Positions 53,852 through 64,000 of a DNA stretch of 64,000 nt are shown piece by piece. The notes beneath the pieces are model-generated. The model was not told where the DNA came from, did no database searches, and saw nothing but the letters and a program-made list of their open reading frames with translations. Each line of letters starts with the position of its first letter. Positions within the stretch are counted from its first letter, which is position 1. The stretch is from Camelus bactrianus (Eukaryota > Chordata > Mammalia > Artiodactyla > Camelidae), in contig NC_133557.1 of assembly GCF_048773025.1 (NCBI RefSeq), forward strand, positions 8,882,001 through 8,946,000. Reading direction: 5' to 3'. The position numbers and the translations under genes were made by a program.

Positions 53852-54468
53852 CGTGGCGGAACAAGGCTCCGGAGGCTGTCGCCCTCCCCTGGTGCTGCCC
53901 TCAGGCTCCCAGCGTTGCTCTTCCGGGGCAGCGGCTCCTCCGCAGGGGGCTTGGGCAACGCCCCGCCCCCACGACACCTCCAAGGCCTGCCGCAGAGGGC
54001 CATCAAGGCGGGCTCTGCAGTGCCACACCCCGCTCCAGAACCCATGAGTTAGGAGAGGTGCCAGCGGCTGCGGGAGGCCGTGTGGGCCGCCCTCCGGGCC
54101 AGAGGGAGGAGGTGGAGCAGATGAAGAGCTGCCTCCGAGTGCTGTCCCAGCCTATGTCCCCTCGGCTGGTGGCGCTGAGCTGGCCGCTGACCAGCAGGAG
54201 CGCGAGGGGGCCCTCAAGCTGCTGGCCGACCTGTGCGAGCAGCTGCACAAGGCCACAGACTTCTGCCTGTCAGGCATGCACGTCCTGGTGCGCGGGTACC
54301 TGGAGGCGGGGCCTGCGGGGCGCGGGACGCAGGCGCAGCTCGGCCGCACGTGCATCCGGAACGTGGGCGCCATCCCAGAGCAGGTGCCGGGCCTCGGCGC
54401 GCTGCTGCGCCTGCTGGATCCAGACGCCTGTGACTCCGCGCGTGTCGAGGCCCTCTTCATCATCTACT
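53852..54468 (+). pseudogene. HSPBP1: HSPBP1 pseudogene, 5' half, probably a partly processed retrocopy
   Basis: HSPBP1 (an Hsp70 nucleotide-exchange factor) is recognised in three frames: an N-terminus like EGSRGSRLPLALPPASQGCS, then AGGLGNAPPPRHLQGLPQRA and AGS with PEPMS, then GQREEVEQMKSCLRVLSQPM, and GMHVLVRGYLEAG, GALLRLLDPDACDSARVEAL. The initiator is GTG and at least two frame changes and several stops break it. Matching ends at 54468, immediately before a gtgagt donor, and intron-like text follows. Earlier coding parts are contiguous without introns, so the source seems to be an RNA with one retained intron. The functional HSPBP1 gene must be elsewhere. Confidence 0.85.
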
Positions 54469-54875
54469 GTGAGTGTCCTGTGGGCTGCTGGGCTGGGGCT
54501 CGGGTCCCCAAGGGCCGGCACCAGCCGATGGATCTGCTTGGAGGCAGAGTGAGAGGGGCCTCGTTGATTCATTTCTTCCCATTACTTGTTGGGACCCTTC
54601 TGGGTGCTGGGGACAGAACTGTGAGCTTCGCACAGACCCCATCGGTCAGAGAGCCAGATCCTAACCACACAGGACGAGGCTCAGCTCGAGTACTTTAGGC
54701 CTGACAGGGCTTCTCGGCCTCGGCGCTGTTGACATCTGGGACCCAATTGCTCTTTGTCGTGGGGAGGGGGACAGCTCTCGACGAGGTTGCATGAGTGTCC
54801 TGGCAACATGGCAGGTGGCTTCTCCCAAAGAGTGCAATCCAGGATGCCAGGCAGGAGCAACAGGAACTACAATGA
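54469..54875 (+). other. Possible retained HSPBP1 intron sequence
   Basis: It begins gtgagtgtcctgtgggctgc and is GC-rich at first, consistent with intron text carried with the pseudogene; it then grades into ordinary sequence. Open frames here are shadows of GC-rich sequence. Confidence 0.35.
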
Positions 54876-55134
54876 CCTTTATCTTTTGTTTTTTGTACCT
54901 CTTAAAACGCACCCCTATCTTGTTCCTCCCCCATTCCCTCTACCCTCTGGTAGCCCCTACGTATGTGACTCTGTTTCCTTTTTTGTTGTATTCAATAGTT
55001 GTGTTTTTTAGATTCCGCATATAAGTGATAACAGTATTTGTCTTTCTCTGAATCATATGCTTTAAAAAGATAAATTGTACAGACTGTGGAATTATATCAT
55101 AATTAAAAATATTTAAACGTAAAAAAAAAAAAAA
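54876..55134. mobile_element. LINE-1 3' end, possibly 5'-inverted
   Basis: 54876-55050 is antisense L1 (gtttccttttttgttgtatt, ttttttagattccgcatataag), then 55051-55120 looks like a sense L1 3' end (gataaattgtacagactgtgg, aattatatcataattaaaa) with an A-tail at 55121-55134. No convincing target duplication found, so the inversion is tentative. Confidence 0.5.
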
Positions 55135-55779
55135 GCACAGTGGAAAATCTGGCTACTAATGGGACCCCAGGAATCTCTGCAAGGCGGTCTCAGATCCATT
55201 CTCGCAGGCAGAGCACACACCCAGTGCTGCCCTTCTGTTGCCAGGCCAGGCTGGAGGCAGGAATTCTACAAACCATGTCACCAGGAAGGAAAGCACATGT
55301 TCTCCTGATTCTCCCATCCCTCTCGTATCCAAACTGGACCTGGGGTCTGAGAAGCAAGTTGTAGGACCCTTCTCAGATCCCCCCCACCCAGGGCTGTTTC
55401 CCTCCAGTTCCTCTCCTCTCTGCCACAAGTCGTACAATGTCGTTTAGTCTCAGGAGGTAACTGGAGTGTGGGGGAAGGTGAGCAGGGAGTGGCTGCCTCT
55501 ACCAGAGCCTGTTATTTTTCCAAACTTTTGCATCTTTCATCTGGATAACAGCTTCTGAAACTCAAAGGTGCATTTATCCTCTATTTCTGTAAAACAGTCT
55601 CCCTTGAGACAGATGCATTACATTTATCTGCTGCCTAATTTTGTCAAAATAAAACAATCCACACTGAGATGAAGGCATCAGTGAAACTCTGCCTCAGTGA
55701 GAGCTCTTCAGTGACACCAACAGGCACACTTTATAACTACATGTCAGAAGTCTATACACTCAAGGCTGATGTATCTCAA
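55135..55779. other. Intergenic, nothing identified
   Basis: Open frames at 55140-55447 lack any motif. No repeat named. Confidence 0.3.
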
Positions 55780-55870
55780 CTCTGAATATACTCAAAACCA
55801 TTGAATTGTACACTTTATATGGCTGAATTTTATGTTAGTTTAATTATATCTCAATAAATCTATAATAGAA
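55780..55870 (+). mobile_element. LINE-1 3' end fragment
   Basis: aaaccattgaattgtacactt, ggctgaattttatgttag, attatatctcaataaat. Confidence 0.65.
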
Positions 55871-55919
55871 AGTGATATAGTTACAACAATGACCCTTATT
55901 CCTTACAAATTCCAATACT

Positions 55920-56475
55920 CCTCTATTATTAAAAAGAAACTACAAACCAATATCCCTGATGAATATTGATGTGAAAATCCTCAGCAAATTCTAGCAAATA
56001 AAATTCAACACCACATTAAAAGGACTATACACCATGACCAAGTAGGATTTATACATGAAATGCAAGAATGATTCAACATAGGAAAACTAATCAATGTAAT
56101 ACACAAATAACAATGACAAAATGAAGGACAAAACCCACATGATCATCTCAATTGAGGCAGAAAAATCATCTTACAACACTCAGCACCTTTTTATGGTAAA
56201 CACACTCAGCAAACTAGAAGGAATAGAGGGAGACTACCTCAACATGATGAAAGCTGTACATGAAAAGCTGACCGCTAACATCATACTCAATGGTGAAAGA
56301 CTGAAATCTGTTCCTCTAAGATCAGAAACAAGGATAACAACTTTCGCCAGTACTATTCAACATACTACTGCGAGACCGGTTAGACAAGAAACAGAAATAA
56401 AAGGCATCCAAATTGGAGAGAAGTAAAGTTATCTCTCTTTTCAGATGAAATCATATGCAGAAAGCCCTAAAGACT

Positions 56476-56512
<37 letters not shown>

Positions 56513-57445
56513 AACACACACACTTTACAACTAACAAATGAGTTCAGCAAAGTTGCAGGATACAAAACCAACACATGATAATCAGTTGTACTTCTATAAA
56601 TTAACAATGACCAATCCAAAAAGGATATTAAGAAAATAATCCCATTTACTACAGCAAGAAAAAGAATAAAATGCTTAAGTGTAAACATAACCAAGGAGGT
56701 GAAAGATTCATACAGTGGAAACTACAACACATTGTTAAAAGTAGTCAAAGTCAATATAAATAAGTGAAAAGATATTCCATGCTCATGATTGAGAGTCTTA
56801 ATATTGTTAAAATCAAAAGTCATATGCACTTCATATTTACTGCAGCATTATTTACAAAAGCTAAGATAATGGAAACAACCTAAGTGTCCATCAGCAGATG
56901 AATGGATAAAAAAGATATGGTATATATGTGTCAGAATATTATTCAGCTATAAAAAAGGATGAAATCTTGCCATTTGTGACAATATGGGTGGACCTTGAGG
57001 GTATTTTGCTGAATGAGATGAGTTGGACAGTGAAGGACAAATACTGTGTGATCTCAGTTACAATGTGTAATCTAAAAAAAAAAACAAAAGCTCATAGATA
57101 CAGAGAATAGATTGATAGTTGCCAGAAGCTGGGAGGCAGGGGGCAAAATGGGTGAAGGAGGTCAAAATGCCCAAACTTCTTGTTATAAAATAAGTAAGTC
57201 ATGTGGATGTAATGTACAGCCTGGTGACCATAGTTAATAATACTGTACTGTGTATTTGAAACTTGTAAAGAGAGTAAATCTTAAAAGTCCTCATCACAAG
57301 AAAATATTTTTGTAACTCTGTATGGTAACAGATGTTAACTAGATTTATCATGGTGATGATTTTGGTGATATACACAAATGTCAAATAATTATGTCATACA
57401 TCTGAAACTAATGTAATATATGTCAACTGTAGCTCAATTTTAAAG
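55920..57445 (+). mobile_element. LINE-1 ORF2 fragment with 3' UTR
   Basis: Sense L1 ORF2: aaactacaaaccaatatccctg, agcaaattctagcaaataaa, ggtgaaagactgaaatctg, gcaaagttgcaggatacaaa, and later tggaatggataaa-like text, then a 3' UTR (catctgaaactaatgtaat). A (CA)n tract sits at 56482-56522. Stop-ridden. Confidence 0.82.
56482..56522. repeat. (CA)n microsatellite
   Basis: About 20 CA units with small interruptions, inside an L1. Confidence 0.95.
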
Positions 57446-57449
57446 TTAA

Positions 57450-58160
57450 GTTAAAATTTAAAACCACAGTGAAGTATCATCTCACACATTAGGATGGCCA
57501 CCATTAAAAGAACAGGAAATAACAAGTGCTGACAAGGATGTGGAGAAATGAGAACCCTTGTGCCCTATGGGTAGGAATGGAAAATGGAAACTAGTGTGGA
57601 GGTTTCTCAAAAAATTAAAAATAGTACTATTGTATCATCCAGCAATCCCACCTCTAGGTATATATCCAAAAGAATTTAAAGCAGGACCTTGAGGAGATAT
57701 TTGCACTCATGTTCATCACAGCATTATTCACAAACACCAAGAGATGAAAGCAACCCAAATGTCCATTGACAGAGGAATGGATAAAGAAAATGTGGTATGT
57801 CCATACAATGGAATATTATTCGGCCATAAAAAGAAGTAAATTCCATCACATGCTACAACTCAGATGAACCTAGAGGACATTATGCTAAGCAAAATAAGCC
57901 AGCCACAAAAGGACAGATACTGTATGATTCCACTCATATTAAGTACCTAAAGTAGTCAAATCATAGAAACAAAGTGGAAAGGCAGTTGCCAAAGACAAGG
58001 GGGTTAGTAGAAGGGGAATTAGTGTTTAGTGGGTATAGTTTCAGCTTTGCAAGATGAAAAAGTTCTGGTATCTGTGGCACAACAATGTAAATATACTTAA
58101 CACTGCTGATCTGTACATTTTAAAAGGGTTAAGATGGTAAATTTAATGTTATGAGTTTTT
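57450..58160 (+). mobile_element. LINE-1 ORF2 C-terminal fragment
   Basis: aaaccacagtgaagtatcat, taacaagtgctgacaagga, caatcccacctctaggtatat, caatggaatattattcgg, followed by a 3' UTR. A second, separate L1 copy behind the one ending at 57445. Confidence 0.8.
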
Positions 58161-58204
58161 TAACCACAACAAAGAAACCCCCCCCAACACACACACACAA
58201 AAAC

Positions 58205-58500
58205 TTTAAGATAAGTGAAAGAAGCCAGACACCAGTCACTGTATGACTCCATTTATGTGAAATTGAAGAATCAGCAAAACCAATTTATGGTGATAGAAAT
58301 CAGATTGGTGGTTGCCTATGGGGCCAGAGATTGAATAGAAAGGAACAAGAAAAAAAGCTTCTATGTCTTAGGGTGGTGATTACATGGGTGTAGAGAGATA
58401 TAAAAAGTCTAAAATTTCAGTAAGCTACATATTCATGGACTTACGTGCACTACTCTGTAAGTCATACTTCAACAAAAATTGAAACAACACCAAAAAGCGT
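58205..58500 (+). mobile_element. LINE-1 3' fragment
   Basis: gtgaaagaagccagacacc, tgtatgactccatttatgtg, ggtggttgcctatggggcc, ggtggtgattacatgggtg. Confidence 0.65.
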
Positions 58501-60149
58501 GTCATGGGATTTGACATAACACACCAAAAGGGGAACAAGAAAGGCAAAACAAAGCACAGGACAGGACATGTTGCAAACAGCAGAGGGTCAAGTTCAAGGA
58601 TCTAGAGGTTTCAAATGCTTCTTCTAAATAGAGAGAATGGCTAAAATGATGCTAGAGGACTTCAAAGTCAGGTCAAAAAAAGCCATGCACTCCTGCTTTG
58701 TTCTCATGGGAACTGGGGGTTTATTGCATACAAGCACTGCACAGCCTCACCGCTCCCTAGTTCACTGCTAGCTCTTGGAAAATCAAGAAGCTGCAAGATT
58801 CACAGGAACCCACTACCAGTGGTCACAGCTGCCTGTGATTTACAGAAGAGAGGGCGGAGGGCACTGCAAAACCTCACATTTGCCATCTTCTGATGTCCTT
58901 GCAGCTTCCCCTCTCCATTTCTAGAGGAGCAATCATGTCTCTCCTTCTCTTCCCCCTTCCATATCTACTGCAAGCACCTCTTGCATAGAACCTAATCCGG
59001 AGCAAACCTGACAAGGAGTTCTGGAAAATGTCGTCCCCAGGGGTCAGCCCCTCTGATAAAGAGGAGAACAGAGAAAGGAATGGAGATAAATGTTGATTGC
59101 AAAAACGCCAGTGTTGGTATTTTTTAAATTGGTATTTTTTTTAATTGCTGCTGAGGTTGAATGTTTTCCCTAGACTTTCTTACTGGGCTTGCCATTTTGT
59201 GGTATACAATGAAGAAGCTGTTGTTTTACGAAGTTCCATTTTTGCAGGGAGAAAAAAAGCCAGTGTAAGGGTAGACTTGTGTTTTATGTCTACCTCAGGT
59301 GACCCTGCTGAGAACGATTGAGACCTAAGTCCTCAAGCTAGTAATAGACACCACTATGCCTGCAGCAACTGAATACCAAGTCCCCTAACCAGGAGGAGAA
59401 TCACTGCTCCCAGCTACTGAGCAATTACCGAGAGCCAGCACCGCACTGGCTCATCCCATGGCATCCATTTTACAGTGAAGAGACAGGTTTAATTTTTTTT
59501 TTAATTTCCTTGTGCATTTTTCCTCTTCACAGTAATCCAGTTCTTCCCTGTGCAGCATTGTCCCTTGTCAAAGCTGGAGCCTAAGACTTGTTGCCTCGAG
59601 GAGGGGGCTGGAAGGATTCCAGCTAGAACAGAGAAGACCATCTGCTCGGAAGAGGGCTGAGCTTAGGAAAGTCCCTACAGAAAGAAAGAAGGGGACGCCT
59701 TCCCTATGACTTGAAATGAAGTGGAGGAAGGGCAGGAGTCAGGATGCTAGGGTCCTGACACCCCCACACTCTAGGGTCAAAACCCTGGAGTGGGATGAGG
59801 ATGGTGTATACAAATTCCAAATACGTTTAAAGATCCAAGAGCAGGAGGGATTTGGCCTGGCTGCTAAGGGTGCCACAGGCCACCATGGGCCATGGTCAAT
59901 CTGATACCTGAGCAATAGATCAAAAATAGTGAAGAAATTGAATTATCTCCAGAAACTGATGTGTATGGTTAACCCTAGGGAAGGTAATATTGGGGAGCCC
60001 TATGAAGGAGGCTTTGAATTCTGTGCATTATGAACCCCACGTGAGACAGGAAAGAAGGGGGCAGGGCATAGCTATTAATGGAATGACACAGCAGTGAGCA
60101 CCAAGTTGGTGGAAAATCCAACTCTAAGTAGACCTTGAGCCCCCAGATG
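58501..60149. other. Intergenic, nothing firm
   Basis: No gene. 58690-59050 might be an old LTR read in antisense (a tttatt tract that would be a polyadenylation signal on the other strand), but the evidence is thin. The open frame at 59716-59904 has no motif. Confidence 0.3.
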
Positions 60150-60640
60150 GCCAGAGACTTGACTTCAGTAGAACTTGAGCTTCATTGTATGCTCACTGTA
60201 ATATATTAGCATGGTAAATGACACACACACAGGCATATGATATTTCCAAGGTTAACCATAAAAGGTCCAAAAGTGGGCAGTACCCAATTCCCGGGAATCC
60301 CAGCCCCTTCCCCAAAGTAGTTGGAATAATCCTCCCACTTTTTAACATATGAAGTTACTGAGCACATAAAAACTAACAACCCCACACCTCATGGCTGCTC
60401 TCCCTTCTGAGTGTGTATGGAGTGTGTACCTACTTTTACTTTAAGCTAAACACCCACCCCCATGTCTCGTGGCCTCTCTGGCCTTCTGAGATGGCCTATA
60501 CTCAGTCTATGGAGTGTGTATCTCTCTGAATAAATCTAATTTTACTGTACTACGTTTTGCTTTTGAATTCTTTCCTGCACAAACTCAAGGAGCCTTACTT
60601 GATGGGGTGAGTCCCAGGGACTCGTCCAAGACCTGGGACG
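60150..60640 (+). mobile_element. Class I ERV LTR, fossil
   Basis: U3-like text (acccaattcccgggaatccc, gttggaataatcctcccac, cataaaaactaacaacccc), an R region around the polyadenylation signal at gaataaatctaattttact, and a U5-like end (gaattctttcctgcac). An internal tandem similarity between about 60395-60430 and 60470-60520 is visible. It appears to be a solo LTR of a gamma-type ERV, start and end approximate. Old. Confidence 0.65.
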
Positions 60641-60689
60641 TGGCCATCCTCTCGTGCCCCATTTTCTTGTATCACATGGATGCCTGTGG

Positions 60690-61515
60690 TAAATTGCAAA
60701 AATATTCACAATTTTTTACCCCCTCCCTGCATGCACACCCTCTGCAATCTGACTTTGCTGCTCCTCCTATCAAGAAGTGAAGTCTATTTTCCATCCCTTG
60801 AATCTGCTCTGGTCTTGTGACATGCTTTGGCCAAAAAGCAATGTGGAAGAAGTAACACTGTACCTTGTAACTTCTGCTCCCTCTCAGAACTGCCCCCTCA
60901 ACTGAACAAGCCCGGACTAGCCTCCTGGAGGGTGAGCAACCACATGGAAGAGAACTGAGGTGGCCCAGGTGACAGTCAGCCAACCCCAGTAGCAAAGCCA
61001 CCTAGCCAACCTGACACTGATCTCAAGTGCATGGCAATCCCAGTCAAAAATCAGCTGATGATGGACATTTGGGTTGTTTCCGTATCTTGGCTATTATAAA
61101 TAGTGACTGCTATGAACATTTGGTTCCATGTGTCTTTTTGAATTATATTTTTCTTCAGCTATATGCCCAGGAGTGGGATTGCTGGATCAGATGGTAAGCC
61201 TATTTTTAGTTTTTTAAGGAACCTCCATGCTGTCCTTCATAGTGACTGCACCAGTTTACATTCTCACCAAAATTCATCAAATTGTGCATCTGAAATATGT
61301 GTAGTTTACTGTACAGGAACCCCACCACAATAAAGGTGTTATCAATCAATCATAATCACCAATGAGGAAAAAAAATCGGCTGAGATGTGTGGAACCACGG
61401 AGCCAAGCCCAGACAGAAGTATCAACCCACAGAATCACCAACTAAATAAATGGTTTTATTGTTTCAAGCTATCACACTTTTGGGGTGGTTTCTTACACAG
61501 CAATACAATGCCTTA
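60690..61515 (+). mobile_element. MaLR (MLT1-type) LTR, fossil, carrying an L1 insertion
   Basis: ttgaatctgctctggtcttg, acatgctttggccaaaaagc, gactagcctcctggaggg, gagcaaccacatggaagag before the insertion and cccacagaatcaccaactaa, ataaatggttttattgtttc, tttggggtggtttcttacac after it. The interval 61059-61370 is an inserted L1. Solo LTR, old. Confidence 0.8.
61059..61370 (+). mobile_element. LINE-1 3' end with inverted 5' part (twin-primed)
   Basis: 61059-61267 is antisense L1 ORF2 (gatggacatttgggttgttt, gcccaggagtgggattgctg). 61268-61370 is the sense L1 3' end (aattcatcaaattgtgcatc, gtttactgtacaggaacc, A-tail). The whole is bounded by a 13-base target duplication with one mismatch: aaaaatcagctga at 61046-61058 and aaaaatcggctga at 61371-61383. 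Confidence 0.82.
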
Positions 61516-61868
61516 CTTAGTAAAATAAAATTAGTTTTAAGTAAAACTGGAGAAAAAAAGAAATAGCTGAGAAAGGACTTCACATAGTTGAGGGTCTGAT
61601 TCAAAAGTTCCTTGTGAGGATGACATGGAGGTCCTGAGGGTCTGGTGGAATTTTCTAGGCCTGTGGTCTGTTCAAAGAGGCTGTAATACACAGGTCTCCT
61701 CAACAGGAGAACAAGTAGAGGAAGCAATGGGATTTAGCAGTGGTGCCAATGCAAGGTCCCAAAGGGCCACACAGTACCAGCCGCACCTCAACAGACCCAG
61801 TGCAAAGTGCTCAGGAAGCGGGCCAGACCACCCTCCTAGACGGTACTCACACCCAGACCCCCAGACAG
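61516..61868. other. Between two LTRs, nothing firm
   Basis: This tract adjoins the LTR at 61869 on the side where an antisense provirus would continue, but I see no recognisable retroviral gene or primer-binding site. Confidence 0.3.
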
Positions 61869-62227
61869 TGTTGCCAAGTCCAAACTCATTCTGCTCGCCA
61901 CACGACAGGCCAATAAATCGGGAGATGCGGTGTTGGGGCAAGGAATAGCGACTTTATTCGGAAAGCCGGCAGGCCGAGAGAATGGCAGGCTAATGTCTTG
62001 GAGAACCATCCTGCTCTAGTCAGAATACAGGCTCCTTTTATACAAAAAATAAGGGAGGGAGAGGGAAAATAAGGGAGGGGGTGTGGTTGATTTTTGTAAT
62101 TTTCTTGCTGCAGGCATTCTTTGTTCTTGCAGCCATCCCCGTGGGCTAGGTCGTGGTGTCCCTGTAAACCTCCAACAAAACAAAGGTTATTCTCTACTAC
62201 AACAGTGCTCAGACCCAAGTCCCAGCA
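61869..62227 (-). mobile_element. Class I ERV LTR, fossil, antisense
   Basis: On the minus strand the order is a TG start near 62227, a TATA-like tataaaag near 62040, gccggctttcc, the polyadenylation signal aataaagtcgctattcc near 61950 and a CA end near 61869. It looks like a solo LTR of about 360 bases. Family name not assigned; its internal signals are well preserved, so it is probably younger than the MaLRs here. Confidence 0.68.
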
Positions 62228-62404
62228 TCCCGCCCCAGGAAGAAACTTCAGCTTCCTCTGCACCCAGGACCCTGTGGAGTAAGAAGGAAGGAGGGAAGCA
62301 CTGAAAGCTCGAGCTTTTTTTTTTTTTTCCTGGAAGAGATCCAGTTAACCTAAAAGAGAATGATGGCGGTATATATCGTCCTAACTCCACCCCATACATG
62401 CAAC

Positions 62405-62525
62405 CATATTTCTATTTTTATTTTACAGAGCAGGAAACTGAGGCACAAAGTGCTTACATGATCACTAAGGTCACACAGGCAGATCTGGGTAAAGCCAAGA
62501 TTTGAACCCAGACAGTGCAGCTAAA
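62405..62525 (-). mobile_element. MIR SINE fragment
   Basis: ttttacagagcaggaaactg, aggcacaaagtgcttacat, aaggtcacacaggcagatc, gatttgaacccagacagtg. Confidence 0.78.
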
Positions 62526-62864
62526 GGGGCTGTCAGAGCCTAGAAGGGCCTGGGATTGCTTTAATTGGCAAACAAGCCTTTTCTTCCTAACAGCCAGTGT
62601 GATGGGTGTTAACCAAGGAAGTTTAGATCAGTTGCAGAAAATTAAGATGCCCCGAACATAAATTTTTGCACAATCTGATTGTGTTACATTTGGACCCCAG
62701 GTAAAGGAGGTTTAGGGAGTTGCCCATGATTATACAATTAGAAATGGGGTCTGTGCCCACCCTGCACTGCCAAAAGGAGGCCTCCAGGAGGCCTGTTTTT
62801 TAATAAATCCTCTTTCTTAAGTAAATGTTACCCCCTTTATTTCCTACATATCATCAGTAAGGAT
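62526..62864. other. Intergenic, nothing identified
   Basis: No recognisable feature. Confidence 0.3.
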
Positions 62865-63790
62865 GGCTATTATATTTAGCCTTTACATTGTGCTGAGCCC
62901 TCCGGCACATATCTCAAATAATTCCTGCAATACCATTCTTAGGAAGAGATCATTTTACAGATGAGGTAACAAAGGCTCAGAGATGACAAGTGACTTCGTT
63001 TTGTTTTTTTTTTAACATTTGTTTATTGAGTAATAGTCACTTTACAATGTTGTGTCAAATTCCAGTGTAGAGCACAATTTTTCAGTTATACATGAACATA
63101 CATATATTCATTGTCACATTTTTTTTCGCTGTGAGCGACCACAAGATCTTGTATATATTTTCCTGTGCTATACAGTATAATCTTGTTTATCTATTCTACA
63201 TTTTGAAATCCCAGTCTGTCCCTTCCCAACCCCCGCCCCCTTGGCAATCACAAGTTTGTATTCTATGTCTATAAGTATGTTTCTGTTTTGTATTTATGTT
63301 TTCTTTTGTTTTGTTTTGTTTTTAGATTCCACATATGAGTGATCTCATGTGGTATTTTTCTTTCTCTTTCTGGCTTACTTCACTTAGAATGACATTCTCC
63401 AGGAGCATCCATGTTACTGCAAATGGCGTTATGTTGTCGGTTTTTATGGCTGAATAGTACTCCATTGTATAAATATACCACTTCTTCTTTATCCAGTCAT
63501 CTGTTGATGGACATTTAGGCTGTCTCCATGTCTTGGCTATTGTAAATAGTGCTGCTATGAACATTGGGGTGCAGGTGTCATCCTGAAGTAGGGTTCCTTC
63601 TGGATATATGCCCAGGAGCAGGATTCCTGGGTCATACGGTAAGTCTATTCCTAGTCTTTTGAGGAATCTCCATACTGTGTTCCATAGTGGCTTCACCAAA
63701 CTGCATTCCCACCAGCGGCAACAAGTGCCTTTGAAAGGTCACACAGCCAGGAAAAGGCAGGCTCAATTCTTGATCCACAGTTGGACTGAC
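62865..63790 (-). mobile_element. MIR SINE split by a LINE-1
   Basis: Antisense MIR text at 62865-62996 (ttgtgctgagccctccgg, ttttacagatgaggtaac, aaaggctcagagatgac) resumes at 63732-63790 (gaaaggtcacacagccagg). The interruption is the L1 at 62997-63720. Confidence 0.75.
62997..63720 (-). mobile_element. LINE-1 3' end, relatively young
   Basis: Antisense L1. On the minus strand ORF2's C-terminal 125 codons are still open (63699 down to 63322): [40 protein letters not shown], ending SLICGI, followed by the 3' UTR and a T-rich (A-tail) end near 63000. Bounded by the 11-base duplication acaagtgactt at 62986-62996 and acaagtgcctt at 63721-63731. 5'-truncated. Confidence 0.88.
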
Positions 63791-63933
63791 TTGCAGGCAT
63801 ACTATGACAGCCGTGCTCATCTCCCTCCCAGGGTGCCAAGGACAGGGCCTGGAAAGGGGCATTAAGGTTTTGGCACAGTGATTACAGGAACTACTGCCCA
63901 GACACGAAAGCCGGAAACCCCTCCACCCATCTT

Positions 63934-63998
63934 CTTCCTCTTGCACCAGCAATCTTGTCTTGCTGTAGTGAAAACACTTCCCCAAGTAGCCTTGGCCA
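63934..63998 (-). repeat. About 65-base shared element (inverted partner of 34188)
   Basis: The minus strand reads ggccaaggctacttgggga through gctggtgcaagagg, matching 34188-34255 with few changes. It runs almost to the window edge. At 34188 the element precedes a SIRP leader by 770 bases. Confidence 0.6.
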
Positions 63999-64000
63999 TG

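Noticed and set aside
54058-54698. Several 100-160 codon open frames in both strands
   Set aside because: They arise from the GC-rich HSPBP1 pseudogene, whose true reading jumps between frames.
61516-61868. Retroviral internal region adjoining the minus-strand LTR
   Set aside because: No recognisable primer-binding site or viral gene; most likely a solo LTR.

Overview
This is vertebrate nuclear DNA from a placental mammal, most likely a camelid (camel, alpaca, llama). It is intron-rich and packed with L1, L2, MIR and MaLR relics. Two tRNA-derived SINEs with a recognisable A box, B box and flanking target-site duplications (41019-41148 and 49682-49820) look like the camelid vic-1/tRNA-Ala type, which is the main basis for the species call.

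The theme of the window is a signal-regulatory-protein (SIRP) gene cluster, all on the + strand, with exons in the family phase-1 pattern. Region by region: (1) 300-5745 is the 3' end of a SIRPB1-like activating receptor (third Ig domain exon plus a lysine-bearing transmembrane exon); its upstream exons lie outside the window. (2) 13446-19721 holds a signal-peptide exon followed by two V-type Ig exons; the second clearly matches SIRPD. (3) 25742-29311 is a decayed three-domain SIRP pseudogene whose V remnant and following intron duplicate the block at 17117-18650. (4) 35020-50758 is a complete-looking SIRP gene: signal, V, C1, C1, lysine transmembrane exon and an optional tail exon. Its V domain resembles SIRPA/SIRPG, but its membrane-proximal Ig domain is unlike the human SIRPs.

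Downstream of the SIRPs lie a CpG-rich HSPBP1 pseudogene (53852-54468) and a long repeat-rich tract: several L1 3' ends, two class I ERV LTRs, a MaLR LTR carrying a 5'-inverted L1 insertion, and a MIR split by a fairly young L1. The intact SIRPs probably act as myeloid surface receptors; those with a transmembrane lysine would be expected to signal through DAP12 (TYROBP). No CRISPR array, operon or prokaryotic feature is present. Long stretches hold only old repeats or nothing I can identify, and these are listed as such.
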